A stretch of DNA of 64,000 nucleotides from Gibbsiella quercinecans (GTDB taxonomy: Bacteria; Pseudomonadota; Gammaproteobacteria; Enterobacterales; Enterobacteriaceae). This document shows, in pieces, positions 9,140 through 17,388 of this stretch; position 1 is the stretch's first letter, and each line of letters starts with the position of its first letter. The translations under genes and the position numbers were made by a program. The notes under the pieces were generated by a model that was not told the origin of the DNA, searched no databases, and saw only the letters and a list, made by a program, of their open reading frames with translations. The stretch covers positions 682,001 through 746,000 of the forward strand of contig NZ_CP014136.1 in NCBI RefSeq assembly GCF_002291425.1, given 5' to 3'.

Positions 9140-9860
9140 CGTGCCGCGCCCAGTGCCAGCTAATTCGTTCGCCGCCGATGGCAAAGACGGGCTTATCCGC
9201 CAGCAACGCCTGCATAAACTGCAGACTTTGCACCATGGCAGGCTCCTCCCGCGTAGTGCAAGTAAACGATTCGCAAGCCAATGCCGAGCCGGGCGCCAGC
9301 ACCATCGCGACGGCATAGGGGTAACGCGGCATCTGCGCCGGTATCTGGCCGTGATAAAACGCGGGAATATCGCCGTCAAAATCCACCAGTAAAACGCGCT
9401 GGTAACCGGCGCCGTGCAAAGCCGCTACTTCGACCAGCCCTTGCTGAAATGAGTCTATGCCCGCCGCCAGCGAGGTTGATGGCAGCGCGGCGGCGGCGGC
9501 GATCGTGAGACTGCCGGCGGCGGCATTGTGAACCGACATCGCGAAATCGGTAGGCGATGGCGTCTCATCGCGGCTCAACGCCTGCAGGATACGCAAATTA
9601 CGCTCCAGCTCACCGTGGCGGCTGGTGAAGACGATGGCGTTGACATGTTGCCTGCGCATCAAAGCCAACCCGCAGTCAACGGCAGCGGCGCTGCCCCGAT
9701 TAAGACGGCGCGCGGCCATCATGGGGATCTGGCTACATTTGGCCAGCGGCTGTTGAGCATCAATCACACCGGCCCTATGCGCCCACTGCAACCATTCGTC
9801 AGGCTGGTCCAGCCCCGGCGCCCGGGCCTGCCAGTCAAGGAGTGAAAAGGCTAATTTCAT
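9132..9860 (-). CDS. apeC: Ketosynthase chain-length-factor-like subunit of APE synthesis
   Basis: A 242-residue protein of the thiolase fold, much shorter than a full ketosynthase (about 400 residues), without an obvious active-site cysteine nucleophile. NAAAGSLTIAAAAALPSTSLAAG and the YQRVLLVDFDGDIP strand resemble the beta-ketoacyl synthase core. In the known pathway ApeC pairs with the ketosynthase ApeO as an inactive chain-length-factor-like partner; the ketosynthase itself would be past the left edge. The gene starts 60 bases after the methyltransferase stop. Confidence 0.82.
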   Translation of the reverse strand: MKLAFSLLDWQARAPGLDQPDEWLQWAHRAGVIDAQQPLAKCSQIPMMAARRLNRGSAAAVDCGLALMRRQHVNAIVFTSRHGELERNLRILQALSRDETPSPTDFAMSVHNAAAGSLTIAAAAALPSTSLAAGIDSFQQGLVEVAALHGAGYQRVLLVDFDGDIPAFYHGQIPAQMPRYPYAVAMVLAPGSALACESFTCTTREEPAMVQSLQFMQALLADKPVFAIGGERISWHWARHDG

Positions 9861-9920
9861 AGGTTCTTTTTTCTCATCTGAATTAGCGGCGGCAATGCGC
9901 AGATCAAAGATGCCGGTGTA

Positions 9921-10997
9921 TTAACCCACAGCCTTTTTTTTACAAATAAGCAGCGTATGGCCGATACCCAAGCCATCAATCTGCTTTTCAATCTCGAAAC
10001 CGGCTTCCATCACCAACGGTAAAAAATGCCTGGCGGCGTAAAAACGGCTGTTACCGTTTGCCAAACAGGTAAAATAAAGTGAGGAAGCATTGAGGCTAAG
10101 CGCGCCGGCTTCCCATCGCTGACGATCCCAAAATATTTCCAGGATGCATACCCGCGCCTGGGGTTTCATTACGCCAGCAATTTTGCGCAAAATAGCGACC
10201 ACTTGTTCTTCACTGAAACAGTCAAGAAATTGACTCATCCACCAGACATCCGCTTCCGCGGGAAGCGGAGTATCCGATAGCATATCCACCGCCATCCCCT
10301 TGATACGTTCGGACTTGCCCGCGGCGTTAATATTCGCCGCCGCCAGCGCGATCTGTTCGGGTAAATCAAGAATCGTGGTATGCACATCAGGCATAGCGTC
10401 ATAGCAGCGCATCGCCCACTTGCCGGTATTGCCCCCCACGTCATACATGATCTTCGGTTGCAGTCCGAAAACATGGGGTAATGCGGCATCAAAGGCGGCG
10501 CTGGAATAATAGTGGTCAAACGCAAACCAGCTTTCCTGCGCGGCACTGGGTAATTGGCTTAACGCAGGATAAATGGTTTGCCAATCGCCAAAAACGCATA
10601 GCCCCGCCGGTTTATTTTCCCGCAGTGCCGCGTTTAAATGGAACAAGCCCTGGTAACAAACATCCTGGGTAAAATCCATATTGATGCGGGTCATCGCATC
10701 ATGCAGTAAAAAATGGCCGACCTTTGCCAGAAAGTAACGCCCTTCGCGTTGCAGAATGATTCGGCTGCTTAACCCGACATCCAGCAATAATTCAACGGAA
10801 TAGCGGCTCAACGATACTTCGCGAGTAATATCTTCGCTCAATGCGCCCTGTTGGCCACACCGATCGAGGTAAGCCAGAATACCGAAATCGCGTAAATTCA
10901 CCGCGGCCTGAAACAGCATTGGGGCAAAAGCAATACGCTGAGCTTCCGTTATCGCTTCCAACCCACTTAGTTTTTCTTTGTCATATCCGTAGGGCAC
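9921..10997 (-). CDS. SAM-dependent O-methyltransferase
   Basis: A 358-residue protein of the acetylserotonin/plant-type O-methyltransferase family: an N-terminal winged-helix dimerisation domain (about 20-110), then a Rossmann domain with KIMYDVGGNTGKWAM as the SAM-binding glycine motif, HTTILDLPEQ as motif II and CILEIFWDRQRW near the active site. It probably methylates the aryl head group of the polyene. It is the first gene of the visible APE operon. Start is GTG at 10997 with AAGGAAG five bases upstream; the ATG seen just before it (11002) is out of frame. By collinear order it would be apeB. Confidence 0.82.
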   Translation of the reverse strand: MPYGYDKEKLSGLEAITEAQRIAFAPMLFQAAVNLRDFGILAYLDRCGQQGALSEDITREVSLSRYSVELLLDVGLSSRIILQREGRYFLAKVGHFLLHDAMTRINMDFTQDVCYQGLFHLNAALRENKPAGLCVFGDWQTIYPALSQLPSAAQESWFAFDHYYSSAAFDAALPHVFGLQPKIMYDVGGNTGKWAMRCYDAMPDVHTTILDLPEQIALAAANINAAGKSERIKGMAVDMLSDTPLPAEADVWWMSQFLDCFSEEQVVAILRKIAGVMKPQARVCILEIFWDRQRWEAGALSLNASSLYFTCLANGNSRFYAARHFLPLVMEAGFEIEKQIDGLGIGHTLLICKKKAVG

Positions 10998-11153
10998 AAC
11001 ATCTTCCTTCAGTTTCAGGTCTGGCAGTGATTAACGGCTGAATAAGCCCGCCATGCCTCGCGTTGCCGATGTATTAGCTTGGTAACTCGGCCCATCCCTG
11101 GGCCGCACCGCGATGAGGGCGCTGCCCGCGCCGTTCAAAAACGCGTTTGCCCT

Positions 11154-11177
11154 GCTACTCGAATTATTGCGGGATAT
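11154..11177 (-). repeat. Degenerate half of the 68-bp intergenic repeat
   Basis: GCTACTCGAATTATTGCGGG resembles, with a few mismatches, one arm of the repeat found intact at 42545-42612 (complement GCAACTCGAATTATTTTGGG). It lies between the APE operon and the lipoprotein gene. A relic reading is plausible but a chance match of this length with mismatches cannot be excluded. Nearby, 11089-11104 forms a weak hairpin (GGCCCA/TGGGCC); I see no clear terminator or promoter in 10998-11193. Confidence 0.35.
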
Positions 11178-11193
11178 TCGGCCTATACAGCAA

Positions 11194-11580
11194 TTATTGA
11201 ATTTTTTCTGCCGCGAGTTTCAACTGAATTTCACGATTCAGATTATTAATCCACCGATTATAATTCCGGTGAATATTTCCTTGCGCTGCCAGCAGGTTCT
11301 GACTATTGACGTAGGTTATGGAATAACCGTTAGAAGAATAGTTAATACGAATATCTGCAACGTGACCACGTTGATCGATATGCCCATTAATTACGCCAGG
11401 TGCGGTTGGGGTCATAATCCATTCACGCTCTAACCCCGCCTGAAGAATCGCTCTCTTCACCTGATCGCCAGAGTATTGCGCGGTAATTGGTGTAGAAACA
11501 TTAAGAACGGGTGCCGTACGCGCGCAACCAGCCAGAGTGAAAACACAAAACAACGTGGCTAAAAAATAACGTTTTTTCAT
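11194..11580 (-). CDS. Small conserved lipoprotein of unknown function
   Basis: A 128-residue protein beginning MKKRYFLATLFCVFTLAGC, a lipoprotein signal with lipobox LAGC. The mature part (VLNVSTPITAQYSGDQVKRAILQAG ... HIDQRGHVADIRINYSSNGYSITY) reads as a small alpha/beta domain; it is familiar as a hypothetical lipoprotein in Gram-negative genomes but has no assigned role. ATG at 11580 is preferred over the in-frame start at 11589 because it begins a standard signal peptide. It is transcribed toward the APE operon with a 196-base gap, so read-through into that operon is possible but not shown. Confidence 0.75.
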   Translation of the reverse strand: MKKRYFLATLFCVFTLAGCARTAPVLNVSTPITAQYSGDQVKRAILQAGLEREWIMTPTAPGVINGHIDQRGHVADIRINYSSNGYSITYVNSQNLLAAQGNIHRNYNRWINNLNREIQLKLAAEKIQ

Positions 11581-11951
11581 AAGGTCCAAGTCCCTGTGAA
11601 TAATCCAATCCTGCGTTGGCTATAAGATAACCAACACCCGCTGTGAAATGTAAGCTTTTCCACAGTTTAAAGATAATTTATTACAATTCCGCGCGCATGA
11701 TAGCACAAATAAACAAAATTACACTATTTACAATAGCGGATTAATTCGCCAACAAAGCGAAACAGAGTGAGCGAGAAAAGCCAATTCACCTGCAATTTGA
11801 AGTATGAAGGGTATAAAGCGCAATGTAGACATAATATGTCATGTAAACAAACTTGCTGATTCTTCTTATCGGTTTCTTTAAACACCGTTGCAGGACGCCG
11901 CGCCACGGGCGGCCTATAGTGCCAGAGCCGTTATCATTTGCGGAGAGGATC
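11581..11951. other. Intergenic region, A+T-rich, holding a repeat remnant
   Basis: This divergent spacer between the small lipoprotein and the exported proline-rich protein is markedly A+T-rich. Positions 11791-11815 (TTTGAAGTATGAAGGGTATA at the right end) match one arm of the 68-bp repeat. No RNA gene or convincing small protein was found; a 60-codon frame at 11724-11906 has no recognisable features. Confidence 0.6.
11791..11815 (+). repeat. Right arm of the 68-bp intergenic repeat (solo)
   Basis: TTTGAAGTATGAAGGGTATA matches the right-hand arm of the full repeat at 42545-42612 (CTTGAAGTATGAAGGGTATA) with one mismatch over 20 bases. The left arm is absent, so this is a truncated copy. Confidence 0.7.
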
Positions 11952-12293
11952 ATGAGAAAGATGAAGAGAGCCTTGTCTGTGGCCGGCCTGCTGGTGATGG
12001 CCGGTTTCAGTGCGCCGATATTTGCCTGGCCGCATGGGCCTGGCCCGGGGAGAGATTACCCCTGGGGCCCGCCGTTCGTGCCCTGGGGCGAGGTGATTAT
12101 CGACTACCCGCCCCCGCCGCCGCATGTGATCTACGTTGAGCCGCCACACCCGCAGGCATGGGTGGAAAAGGCGCCGCATTATCGCTACTACTGCCCCGAT
12201 CCGGCCGGGTACTATCCGCAGATCGCGCGCTGCCCGAGAGGATGGATGAAAGTCGTGGCCGATCATGCCCAACCCGATAGAGAAGATGATTAA
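11952..12293 (+). CDS. Exported proline-rich protein of unknown function
   Basis: A 113-residue protein with a signal peptide (MRKMKRALSVAGLLVMAGFSAPIFA). The mature region is rich in Pro, Tyr, Trp and His: WPHGPGPGRDYPWGPPFVPW, then PPPPPHVIYVEPPHP and a C-terminal YYCPDPAGYYPQIARCPRGW with two cysteines that could form a disulfide. This tail resembles short periplasmic or outer-membrane-associated proteins often found beside glycine-zipper lipoproteins, as here. ATG at 11952 follows GGAGAGGAT. The stop is two bases before the ATG of the next gene, so the two are co-transcribed. Function unknown. Confidence 0.75.
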   Translation: MRKMKRALSVAGLLVMAGFSAPIFAWPHGPGPGRDYPWGPPFVPWGEVIIDYPPPPPHVIYVEPPHPQAWVEKAPHYRYYCPDPAGYYPQIARCPRGWMKVVADHAQPDREDD

Positions 12294-12294
12294 A

Positions 12295-12801
12295 ATGAAA
12301 AAGGCTTATACGCAGTTGTCGCTTTTGCTTGCAGGCGTTGCGCTGGCCGGCTGTGTCTCAACGCCCACGGCGCCTTCGGTAATGGCGATGCCGGGCAGCA
12401 GCAAATCTTACGAACAGTTCAGGCTGGATGACGCCACCTGCAGGAACGCGGCCTACAATACCCTTGGCGGCGCCGCCGACGCCTCCAACAACCAAGGCCT
12501 GGCCACCGTCGCCGCCGGTACCGCCATCGGTACGGCCGCCGGCGCGCTGCTTGGTTCAGCCGGCGGCCCACGCGGCACCGCCAACGGTGCGGCGATCGGC
12601 GCCGCCGGCGGGCTGCTGGCCGGCACGGCGGTGGCCAATGGCAACGGCGGCTACAGCCAGGGTTCGCTGCAGGATCAGTACGACGTCATTTACATTCAGT
12701 GTATGTATGCCAAGGGCAACAAGGTGCCGCAGTCATACACCTGGGATGAACGCACCGAGCAGGACGCCGCGCCAGAGGTGCCGCCCGATTACCATCCCTA
12801 A
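12295..12801 (+). CDS. Glycine-zipper lipoprotein
   Basis: A 168-residue lipoprotein: MKKAYTQLSLLLAGVALAGC carries lipobox LAGC. Residues about 75-120 hold a glycine-zipper segment (AAGTAIGTAAGALLGSAGG ... GAAIGAAGGLLAGTAVA), which usually forms a membrane-associated hairpin in envelope proteins. The C-terminal YDVIYIQCMYAKGNKVP is common in this family. ATG at 12295 is chosen; an in-frame ATG at 12286 overlaps the previous stop and sits too close to the AGAGAAG ribosome site. Likely envelope or stress related; no specific function can be read. Confidence 0.78.
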   Translation: MKKAYTQLSLLLAGVALAGCVSTPTAPSVMAMPGSSKSYEQFRLDDATCRNAAYNTLGGAADASNNQGLATVAAGTAIGTAAGALLGSAGGPRGTANGAAIGAAGGLLAGTAVANGNGGYSQGSLQDQYDVIYIQCMYAKGNKVPQSYTWDERTEQDAAPEVPPDYHP

Positions 12802-12823
12802 CGCTCGCAACCGACTGGCGCGC

Positions 12824-13753
12824 TCAGGCAAGGGCAACCAGTGCCCTTACCTGCTGCGGGCTTAGGGCCTGCCCGTTGGCCGCCGCCGCATTTTCGGCCA
12901 TGTAACGCGGGTTGCCAGTGCCCGGTATCGCGCAGGTCACCGCCGGGTTGGCGAGCAAAAACTTCAACGCCAGCTGTGCCCATGACGCCGCGCCCACCTC
13001 GGCGGCCCAGGCGGGCAACGGCAGGGAAGCCAACCGGCGCAGCAGGCCGCCGCCGCCGAACGGCGTATTACAAATCACCGCGACACCGCGCGCCTGCGCC
13101 AACGGCAACAGGCGCGCTTCGGCGTCACGATCGTCCAGCGCGTAATTGATCTGCAAAAAGTCCAGTTCGGTGCTGTTCAGCACCTTTTCCAACGCGTCAT
13201 AAGCCGTGCTGGTGTAGTGCGTTACGCCGATATAGCGGATACGCCCCGCGGCTTTCATCTCGCGCAGCGCCGGCAAATGCGCCTGCCAGTCCACCAGATT
13301 ATGAATTTGCATCAGATCGATGCGATCGGTTTGCAGCAGCCGGAAAGATTCTTCCATCTGCCGGATGCCGGCCATGCGGCCTGAAGTCCATACCTTGGTG
13401 GCAAGAAACGCCCGCGGCCGTGGCTGACGCACGCTCAGCAGTTCCCCCACCGCCTGTTCCGCCCGCCCATACATCGGGGAACTGTCGATCACGCTACCAC
13501 CAGCGGCAAACAGCGCATCCAGCACGGCGGGCAGTTTGGCATAGTCACTGCTGCCGGGGCTGACGTCAAAGCTGCGGTAGGTGCCAAGCCCGATCACCGG
13601 CAGTGCCTCCCCACTGCTGGGGATAGGCCGGGTGGGCATCGGCCGGGCCTGTGGCGTGGGGCCTGGCGGCGCCCCGGTGGCCACCCGCAACACCCCGCCG
13701 GTGGCGCACACCGCCGCCAGGCGCAACAGTTGGCGCCGGTTCAACGCGGCCAT
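12824..13753 (-). CDS. Tat-exported aldo/keto reductase
   Basis: A 309-residue aldo/keto reductase with a twin-arginine signal: MAALNRRQLLRLAAVCATGG, followed by a proline-rich linker and the TIM barrel. The catalytic tetrad is readable: Asp and Tyr in GGSVIDSSPMYG, Lys in FLATKVW and His in DLMQIHNL. SVIDSS and CAIPGTGNPRYMAEN are NADPH-family motifs. Export of an AKR to the periplasm is unusual but Tat would allow export with bound cofactor. Start ATG at 13753 has GGAGGG nine bases upstream; the frame stays open to 13981 but that part is low-complexity. The gene converges on the lipoprotein gene with a 22-base gap. Confidence 0.82.
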   Translation of the reverse strand: MAALNRRQLLRLAAVCATGGVLRVATGAPPGPTPQARPMPTRPIPSSGEALPVIGLGTYRSFDVSPGSSDYAKLPAVLDALFAAGGSVIDSSPMYGRAEQAVGELLSVRQPRPRAFLATKVWTSGRMAGIRQMEESFRLLQTDRIDLMQIHNLVDWQAHLPALREMKAAGRIRYIGVTHYTSTAYDALEKVLNSTELDFLQINYALDDRDAEARLLPLAQARGVAVICNTPFGGGGLLRRLASLPLPAWAAEVGAASWAQLALKFLLANPAVTCAIPGTGNPRYMAENAAAANGQALSPQQVRALVALA

Positions 13754-13954
13754 CGCCCGCCGCCCTCCCGCCGGCGGCAACGCGGGCAGCCCAATGCCGC
13801 CCCTTTCAACTGATTGTTTATGGTATCCATCGCGAACCCCCGTGGTGAACAAACCCATTGGCAACTGATATGAATATAGTCGCCCTGGCCTGCGGCAGGG
13901 CCGACGCCCCCACGACGATGGCGGTAACCGCGGATATTTACATTTACTTACACC

Positions 13955-13985
13955 ATAAATGATAATGAGCACGATTATCATTTAT
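13955..13985. promoter_or_regulatory. Fur box within a 12-bp inverted repeat
   Basis: The 19-mer GATAATGAGCACGATTATC (13961-13979) matches the Fur consensus at most positions. The flanks extend it into perfect 12-base arms (ATAAATGATAAT at 13955-13966 and its complement at 13974-13985) with a 7-base centre. E. coli yncE is known to be iron/Fur regulated, which fits the downstream gene; the divergent AKR may share control. Confidence 0.8.
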
Positions 13986-14015
13986 ATGGCATGCGTTTTT
14001 TAGGCTATGGTGGGG

Positions 14016-14040
14016 GCATTATGCCGCACCGGCATAATGC
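14016..14040 (+). promoter_or_regulatory. Perfect inverted repeat in the yncE-like leader
   Basis: GCATTATGCCG (14016-14026), a 3-base loop, then CGGCATAATGC (14030-14040). It lies between the Fur box and the start codon, about 95 bases upstream of the ATG, with no T-run after it. It could be an RNA hairpin in the leader or a second dimer operator; the sequence alone does not decide. Confidence 0.6.
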
Positions 14041-14134
14041 TCATTACCACCGGAAAAACAGCAAGATACCGCAGCCGGTTGACTATCAAGAATGGATTGC
14101 TGCCGAGCGATATCGTGCATTTACTATGGAAAGT

Positions 14135-15244
14135 ATGATGATAAAACACCCGTTTACTCCCCGTATGCCGCTGCTGGCGGTGGCCATCGTGGCCGCCTTC
14201 ACCTTGACGGCCTGCCAGGCGCCGGCCCCGAAGGCCGCCGTGCAACCACCCGCCGCCGCAACGCCTGCCAACGTGCAGCAAAATGAGCTGGGCGATGGCC
14301 TGTACGAAATGGCCTACAGCCAGCCGGCGCAGGCTATTTTTGTCGCCAGCGCGCAATCGTTCAAAGGGGTTAACGGCGGCATAGTTTACCGCCTTAACCC
14401 GGCAACGCTGGCGCTGACCGGCACCACCCATACCGATCTGAAAAACTTTGGTATGGCGATCGATCCCGCAGGCACCACGTTGTATCTCACCAACACCCTC
14501 GATGGCGGCGTTACCGCCGTGGATACCGCAACCGGCAAAGTAAAAAATCGCCTGTTGATCGGCGATAAAAACCAAAAGGGCACCTTTTACGGCGCACGTG
14601 AAATTATCTATCATGACGGCGCGTTGTATGTCGGCGGCGTGCGCGATCCAGGCGTCATTTGGGTTGTGGACGCGAAAACCCTGGAGCTGAAATCGCGCAT
14701 CAAAAACGCCGGCAGATGGGTGACGGGGTTGTTGTGGTCGCCGACGGCTCAGCGTATTTATGCCGCCAACGGCGGCGGTGAAATCCTGGTGATCAACCCG
14801 CGTAATCAGCAGATCGAAGCGCGCTGGCGGCCAGACGACGGCAAGGAATACCTGTTCCTCAACCTGGCGGAAGATCCCACCACTGGCCGGCTGTTTGTGA
14901 CCGACAATTCCAAAGCGAAAACCACGCTGGTATTCGATGAGCACAGCGGCAAGGTGATTAAACGGTTGGATACCGGCGACGCGCTGGGCATCAAATTCAA
15001 CCCGGTGCGCAACGAGCTTTACATCACGCAACGTGCAGCCGGCAAGGTATTGCAGGTGGATGCCACTAGCTATGCGGTGAAACAGAGCTGGACGTTCGAG
15101 CCGCACCCGAATAGCCTGCTGGTGTCGCCGGATGGCCAAACGCTGTACGTGACGGTGAAACAGGATTTGAACAAAGACACCTCATCCAAAGGGCCGGATA
15201 AGGTGGTGCGGATCCCGTTGAACCCGGCGGCGCCGGCACACTAG
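14135..15244 (+). CDS. yncE: YncE-like beta-propeller lipoprotein
   Basis: A 369-residue protein whose mature part matches E. coli YncE closely in pattern: GLYEMAYSQPAQAIFVASAQ, GGIVYRLNPATLALT, DLKNFGMAID and PHPNSLLVSPDGQTLYVTVKQ. It is a seven-bladed beta-propeller of the YVTN type. Unlike E. coli YncE, which has an ordinary signal peptide, the N-terminus MMIKHPF...AIVAAFTLTACQAPAP has a lipobox (LTAC), so this one should be lipid-anchored. YncE is iron-regulated and of unknown function. ATG at 14135 or 14138 follows GGAAAG; the upstream in-frame region is the promoter. Fur box at 13961-13979. Confidence 0.85.
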   Translation: MMIKHPFTPRMPLLAVAIVAAFTLTACQAPAPKAAVQPPAAATPANVQQNELGDGLYEMAYSQPAQAIFVASAQSFKGVNGGIVYRLNPATLALTGTTHTDLKNFGMAIDPAGTTLYLTNTLDGGVTAVDTATGKVKNRLLIGDKNQKGTFYGAREIIYHDGALYVGGVRDPGVIWVVDAKTLELKSRIKNAGRWVTGLLWSPTAQRIYAANGGGEILVINPRNQQIEARWRPDDGKEYLFLNLAEDPTTGRLFVTDNSKAKTTLVFDEHSGKVIKRLDTGDALGIKFNPVRNELYITQRAAGKVLQVDATSYAVKQSWTFEPHPNSLLVSPDGQTLYVTVKQDLNKDTSSKGPDKVVRIPLNPAAPAH

Positions 15245-15249
15245 GAATA

Positions 15250-15274
15250 ATGCAGCCAGCCATGCTGGCTGCAT
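15250..15274. terminator. Bidirectional terminator-like hairpin
   Basis: ATGCAGCCAGC (15250-15260), loop CAT, and GCTGGCTGCAT (15264-15274): a perfect 11-bp stem between the convergent yncE-like and gss genes. It lacks a clear T-run on either side, so termination is inferred from position and stem strength. Confidence 0.65.
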
Positions 15275-15293
15275 CATCAGGCGGCCCTCCGCC

Positions 15294-17165
15294 CTACTTC
15301 TGGTTATCCTTCAGCACAATCAACGGCTCAATATCGCTCTCTTTTTTGATCACCAGCGAATCATCGCCACGCAGGCAGCTGCCGGCATAGTTGCCGCCAA
15401 CGGTGAAGGTGCAGACCTGGATATACTTACCGGCAACCTTTGGCAGGCACCACAGTTGCTGGTAGATATTTTTGCGATCGACAAACTGGCCGGAAGTCTG
15501 ATCGAGCACCTCATCGTGGTGGCTGACCAGATCGATGTTGCTGCCGCAGCGCCCGGAAATCGGTTTGATGGCGTAACCGGTTTTCGCCAGCTCCTCATTG
15601 ACCACAAAATCGGTATCCAGCAGGTAGCGGTGGTTAGGGAACAGCGACCACAGCACCGGCAGGATCGCTTTATTGCCCGGGATCACCGTCCACAGCGGCT
15701 CGAAAACCATCACTTCGGGGCGCATCAGCACGTCGATCAGGCGCACTTCGTGATCCGGCCGGCCGGTGCGGATCGGCACCGCCGCATATTCGGCGGCGCT
15801 GACTTCGCGCACCTGTTCAATCACCGTCTCCCAGGCCCAGGTTTTCCACACGCAGTTCACCAGCCGGCCGTCGCCATCAATAAGCTGCCCGGCGGCATCC
15901 CAGCTCAGTTCATCAAGCCCGTAGAGGATTTTGCTGTCGAAGCCGGCCTGCGTCAGCGAACGCTGCATAAACTGGGCGTGGTAATTCTCTTCCAGATCCG
16001 CATCCTGCATGATGTGCACAAACGGCCGCGCCAGGCTGTGTTTCCACGCGCCGGTCAGCTCGCCGAGCAGTTCCTCCCCAGGGTTGTAGCCTTGGCCGCT
16101 ATAGCCCTTTTGCAACCACTGTTCGAGGATCAGCCCGCATTCGGTGTGGCAGGATGCGGAATCCGCATTGTATTCGTACACTTTCAAGCCGCGTTCATCC
16201 ATGCAGAAATCCATGCGGCCGGTGATCATATCGTGCCGGCGGCGCTGCCAAGAGAGGCGTAAACGCGGCCAGAGAATTTTCGGAATATCAAACAGCGCCA
16301 GCAAATTGTCATCTTTCAGCACCTTGTCCGTCGCGTGCAGGTACATCAGATGCAGTTCATTGGTCGCCTTGTTCAGCTCCTGCTCGGCGCTTTCGGTGAT
16401 GGTGAAATATTGATAGGGATCCTGGTTGATAATGTGGCCACCGTTAGCTTGGACATAGGCCATCTGTAACGGATCCTGCTCGTTGAGCCATTTACCGTCG
16501 AACTGGCCGTGGTTTTCCAGCCGGGCGCCATGAATGACCAACTCTTCACCGGGAATACCTGGCTGCGGCAGGCTGTGCGTGGTGTCGTCGGTCTGGATCA
16601 TCCAGCCGAGGATGGTGGTGTCATCGAAGGTATCGCGAAGGGTGTAATGGCCATCGGCCACCTCAAGCGCTAGTTCGCGCGTCCACTGCTGCCCCTGCGG
16701 CAACAGTGCGTCAACCACGTTCTGCTCGGCAATGCGCACTTTATTGCCCCGCAACTGGGTGATCACCGCCACGTGGCCGGTTTTACTGAACTCGCCGCCT
16801 TTTTGCCAGATCAGCAGTGCACCGGCTACCGGCGGGCGGCGCGAGCCGTTGGCAAAGGCCTGTAAAGGCAGGATATCGTCATTCACCACCTGGCGTAAAA
16901 AGCGCAGCGAGAAGATTTCATAGGCCATGCCGACATCGGTAAAAACGAAGCCATAGGTCAAAAACAGAAAGCGGCGGGCGAACTCAACGCACTGCCACTT
17001 GTGCCCCATGTATTCGTTATCGATATAGCTGCGAAATGAAGCGTCATCCGGCAGGTTTTGCCGATCAAGACTGCTGTAATTTGATGAATAAATCGCTACG
17101 CCACCCGGCGCATACCCCAACAACGTGCCAAACGGCGCATCGTTGTCTGCTGTTTCCTTACTCAT
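15294..17165 (-). CDS. gss: Bifunctional glutathionylspermidine synthetase/amidase
   Basis: A 623-residue protein, close to the E. coli enzyme (619). The N-terminal CHAP-type amidase has the catalytic Cys59 in GHKWQCVEFARR and His131 in KTGHVAVI, at the same positions as in E. coli. The C-terminal ATP-grasp synthetase shows MDFCMDERGLKVYEYNADSA and the GYAIKPISGRCGSNIDL segment. It makes and hydrolyses glutathionylspermidine, a polyamine-thiol conjugate used in redox protection. The gene is divergent from yghU, a glutathionyl-disulfide-reducing GST homologue, the same pairing as in E. coli. Confidence 0.95.
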   Translation of the reverse strand: MSKETADNDAPFGTLLGYAPGGVAIYSSNYSSLDRQNLPDDASFRSYIDNEYMGHKWQCVEFARRFLFLTYGFVFTDVGMAYEIFSLRFLRQVVNDDILPLQAFANGSRRPPVAGALLIWQKGGEFSKTGHVAVITQLRGNKVRIAEQNVVDALLPQGQQWTRELALEVADGHYTLRDTFDDTTILGWMIQTDDTTHSLPQPGIPGEELVIHGARLENHGQFDGKWLNEQDPLQMAYVQANGGHIINQDPYQYFTITESAEQELNKATNELHLMYLHATDKVLKDDNLLALFDIPKILWPRLRLSWQRRRHDMITGRMDFCMDERGLKVYEYNADSASCHTECGLILEQWLQKGYSGQGYNPGEELLGELTGAWKHSLARPFVHIMQDADLEENYHAQFMQRSLTQAGFDSKILYGLDELSWDAAGQLIDGDGRLVNCVWKTWAWETVIEQVREVSAAEYAAVPIRTGRPDHEVRLIDVLMRPEVMVFEPLWTVIPGNKAILPVLWSLFPNHRYLLDTDFVVNEELAKTGYAIKPISGRCGSNIDLVSHHDEVLDQTSGQFVDRKNIYQQLWCLPKVAGKYIQVCTFTVGGNYAGSCLRGDDSLVIKKESDIEPLIVLKDNQK

Positions 17166-17316
17166 TACCTGACCTTACCTTCATGCTGCCCAGACAGCCG
17201 GCCGAAGAAAATCCCCTGAGAGCCCCGTCCAGGCAATAGCTGAAACAAGAGAATTATCATAGCACCGCTGGCCCAGGATGACGGCGCCAAACCCGAGAAT
17301 CCGCACTTTTTAGCGC

Positions 17317-17337
17317 CGTGCCTGCCAGGCAGGCACG
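17317..17337. promoter_or_regulatory. Near-perfect palindrome upstream of yghU
   Basis: CGTGCCTGCC, one central base, then GGCAGGCACG: 10-bp arms without gap, 52 bases before the yghU start. It may be an operator for yghU and/or the divergent gss gene, or part of the leader. No known regulator consensus was recognised. Confidence 0.45.
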
Positions 17338-17388
17338 TTCGCCAACACCTGTTAAACTACCTGAACATCCATCAACAAGGCAGGCAAC

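Larger units (their letters stand above)
13754..14134. other. Divergent regulatory region between the Tat AKR and the YncE-like gene
   Basis: It contains a near-consensus Fur box with extended palindromic arms (13955-13985) and a perfect 11-bp stem hairpin (14016-14040). No further gene is supported; long frames through it on both strands lack ribosome sites and family similarity. Confidence 0.7.

Noticed and set aside
11724-11906. 60-codon minus-strand frame in an intergenic region
   Set aside because: No good ribosome site, no recognisable domain, and placed in A+T-rich promoter DNA.
14000-15139. 379-codon open frame on the minus strand opposite the yncE-like gene
   Set aside because: No ribosome site or family similarity; it is the antisense of a well-supported beta-propeller gene in GC-rich DNA.
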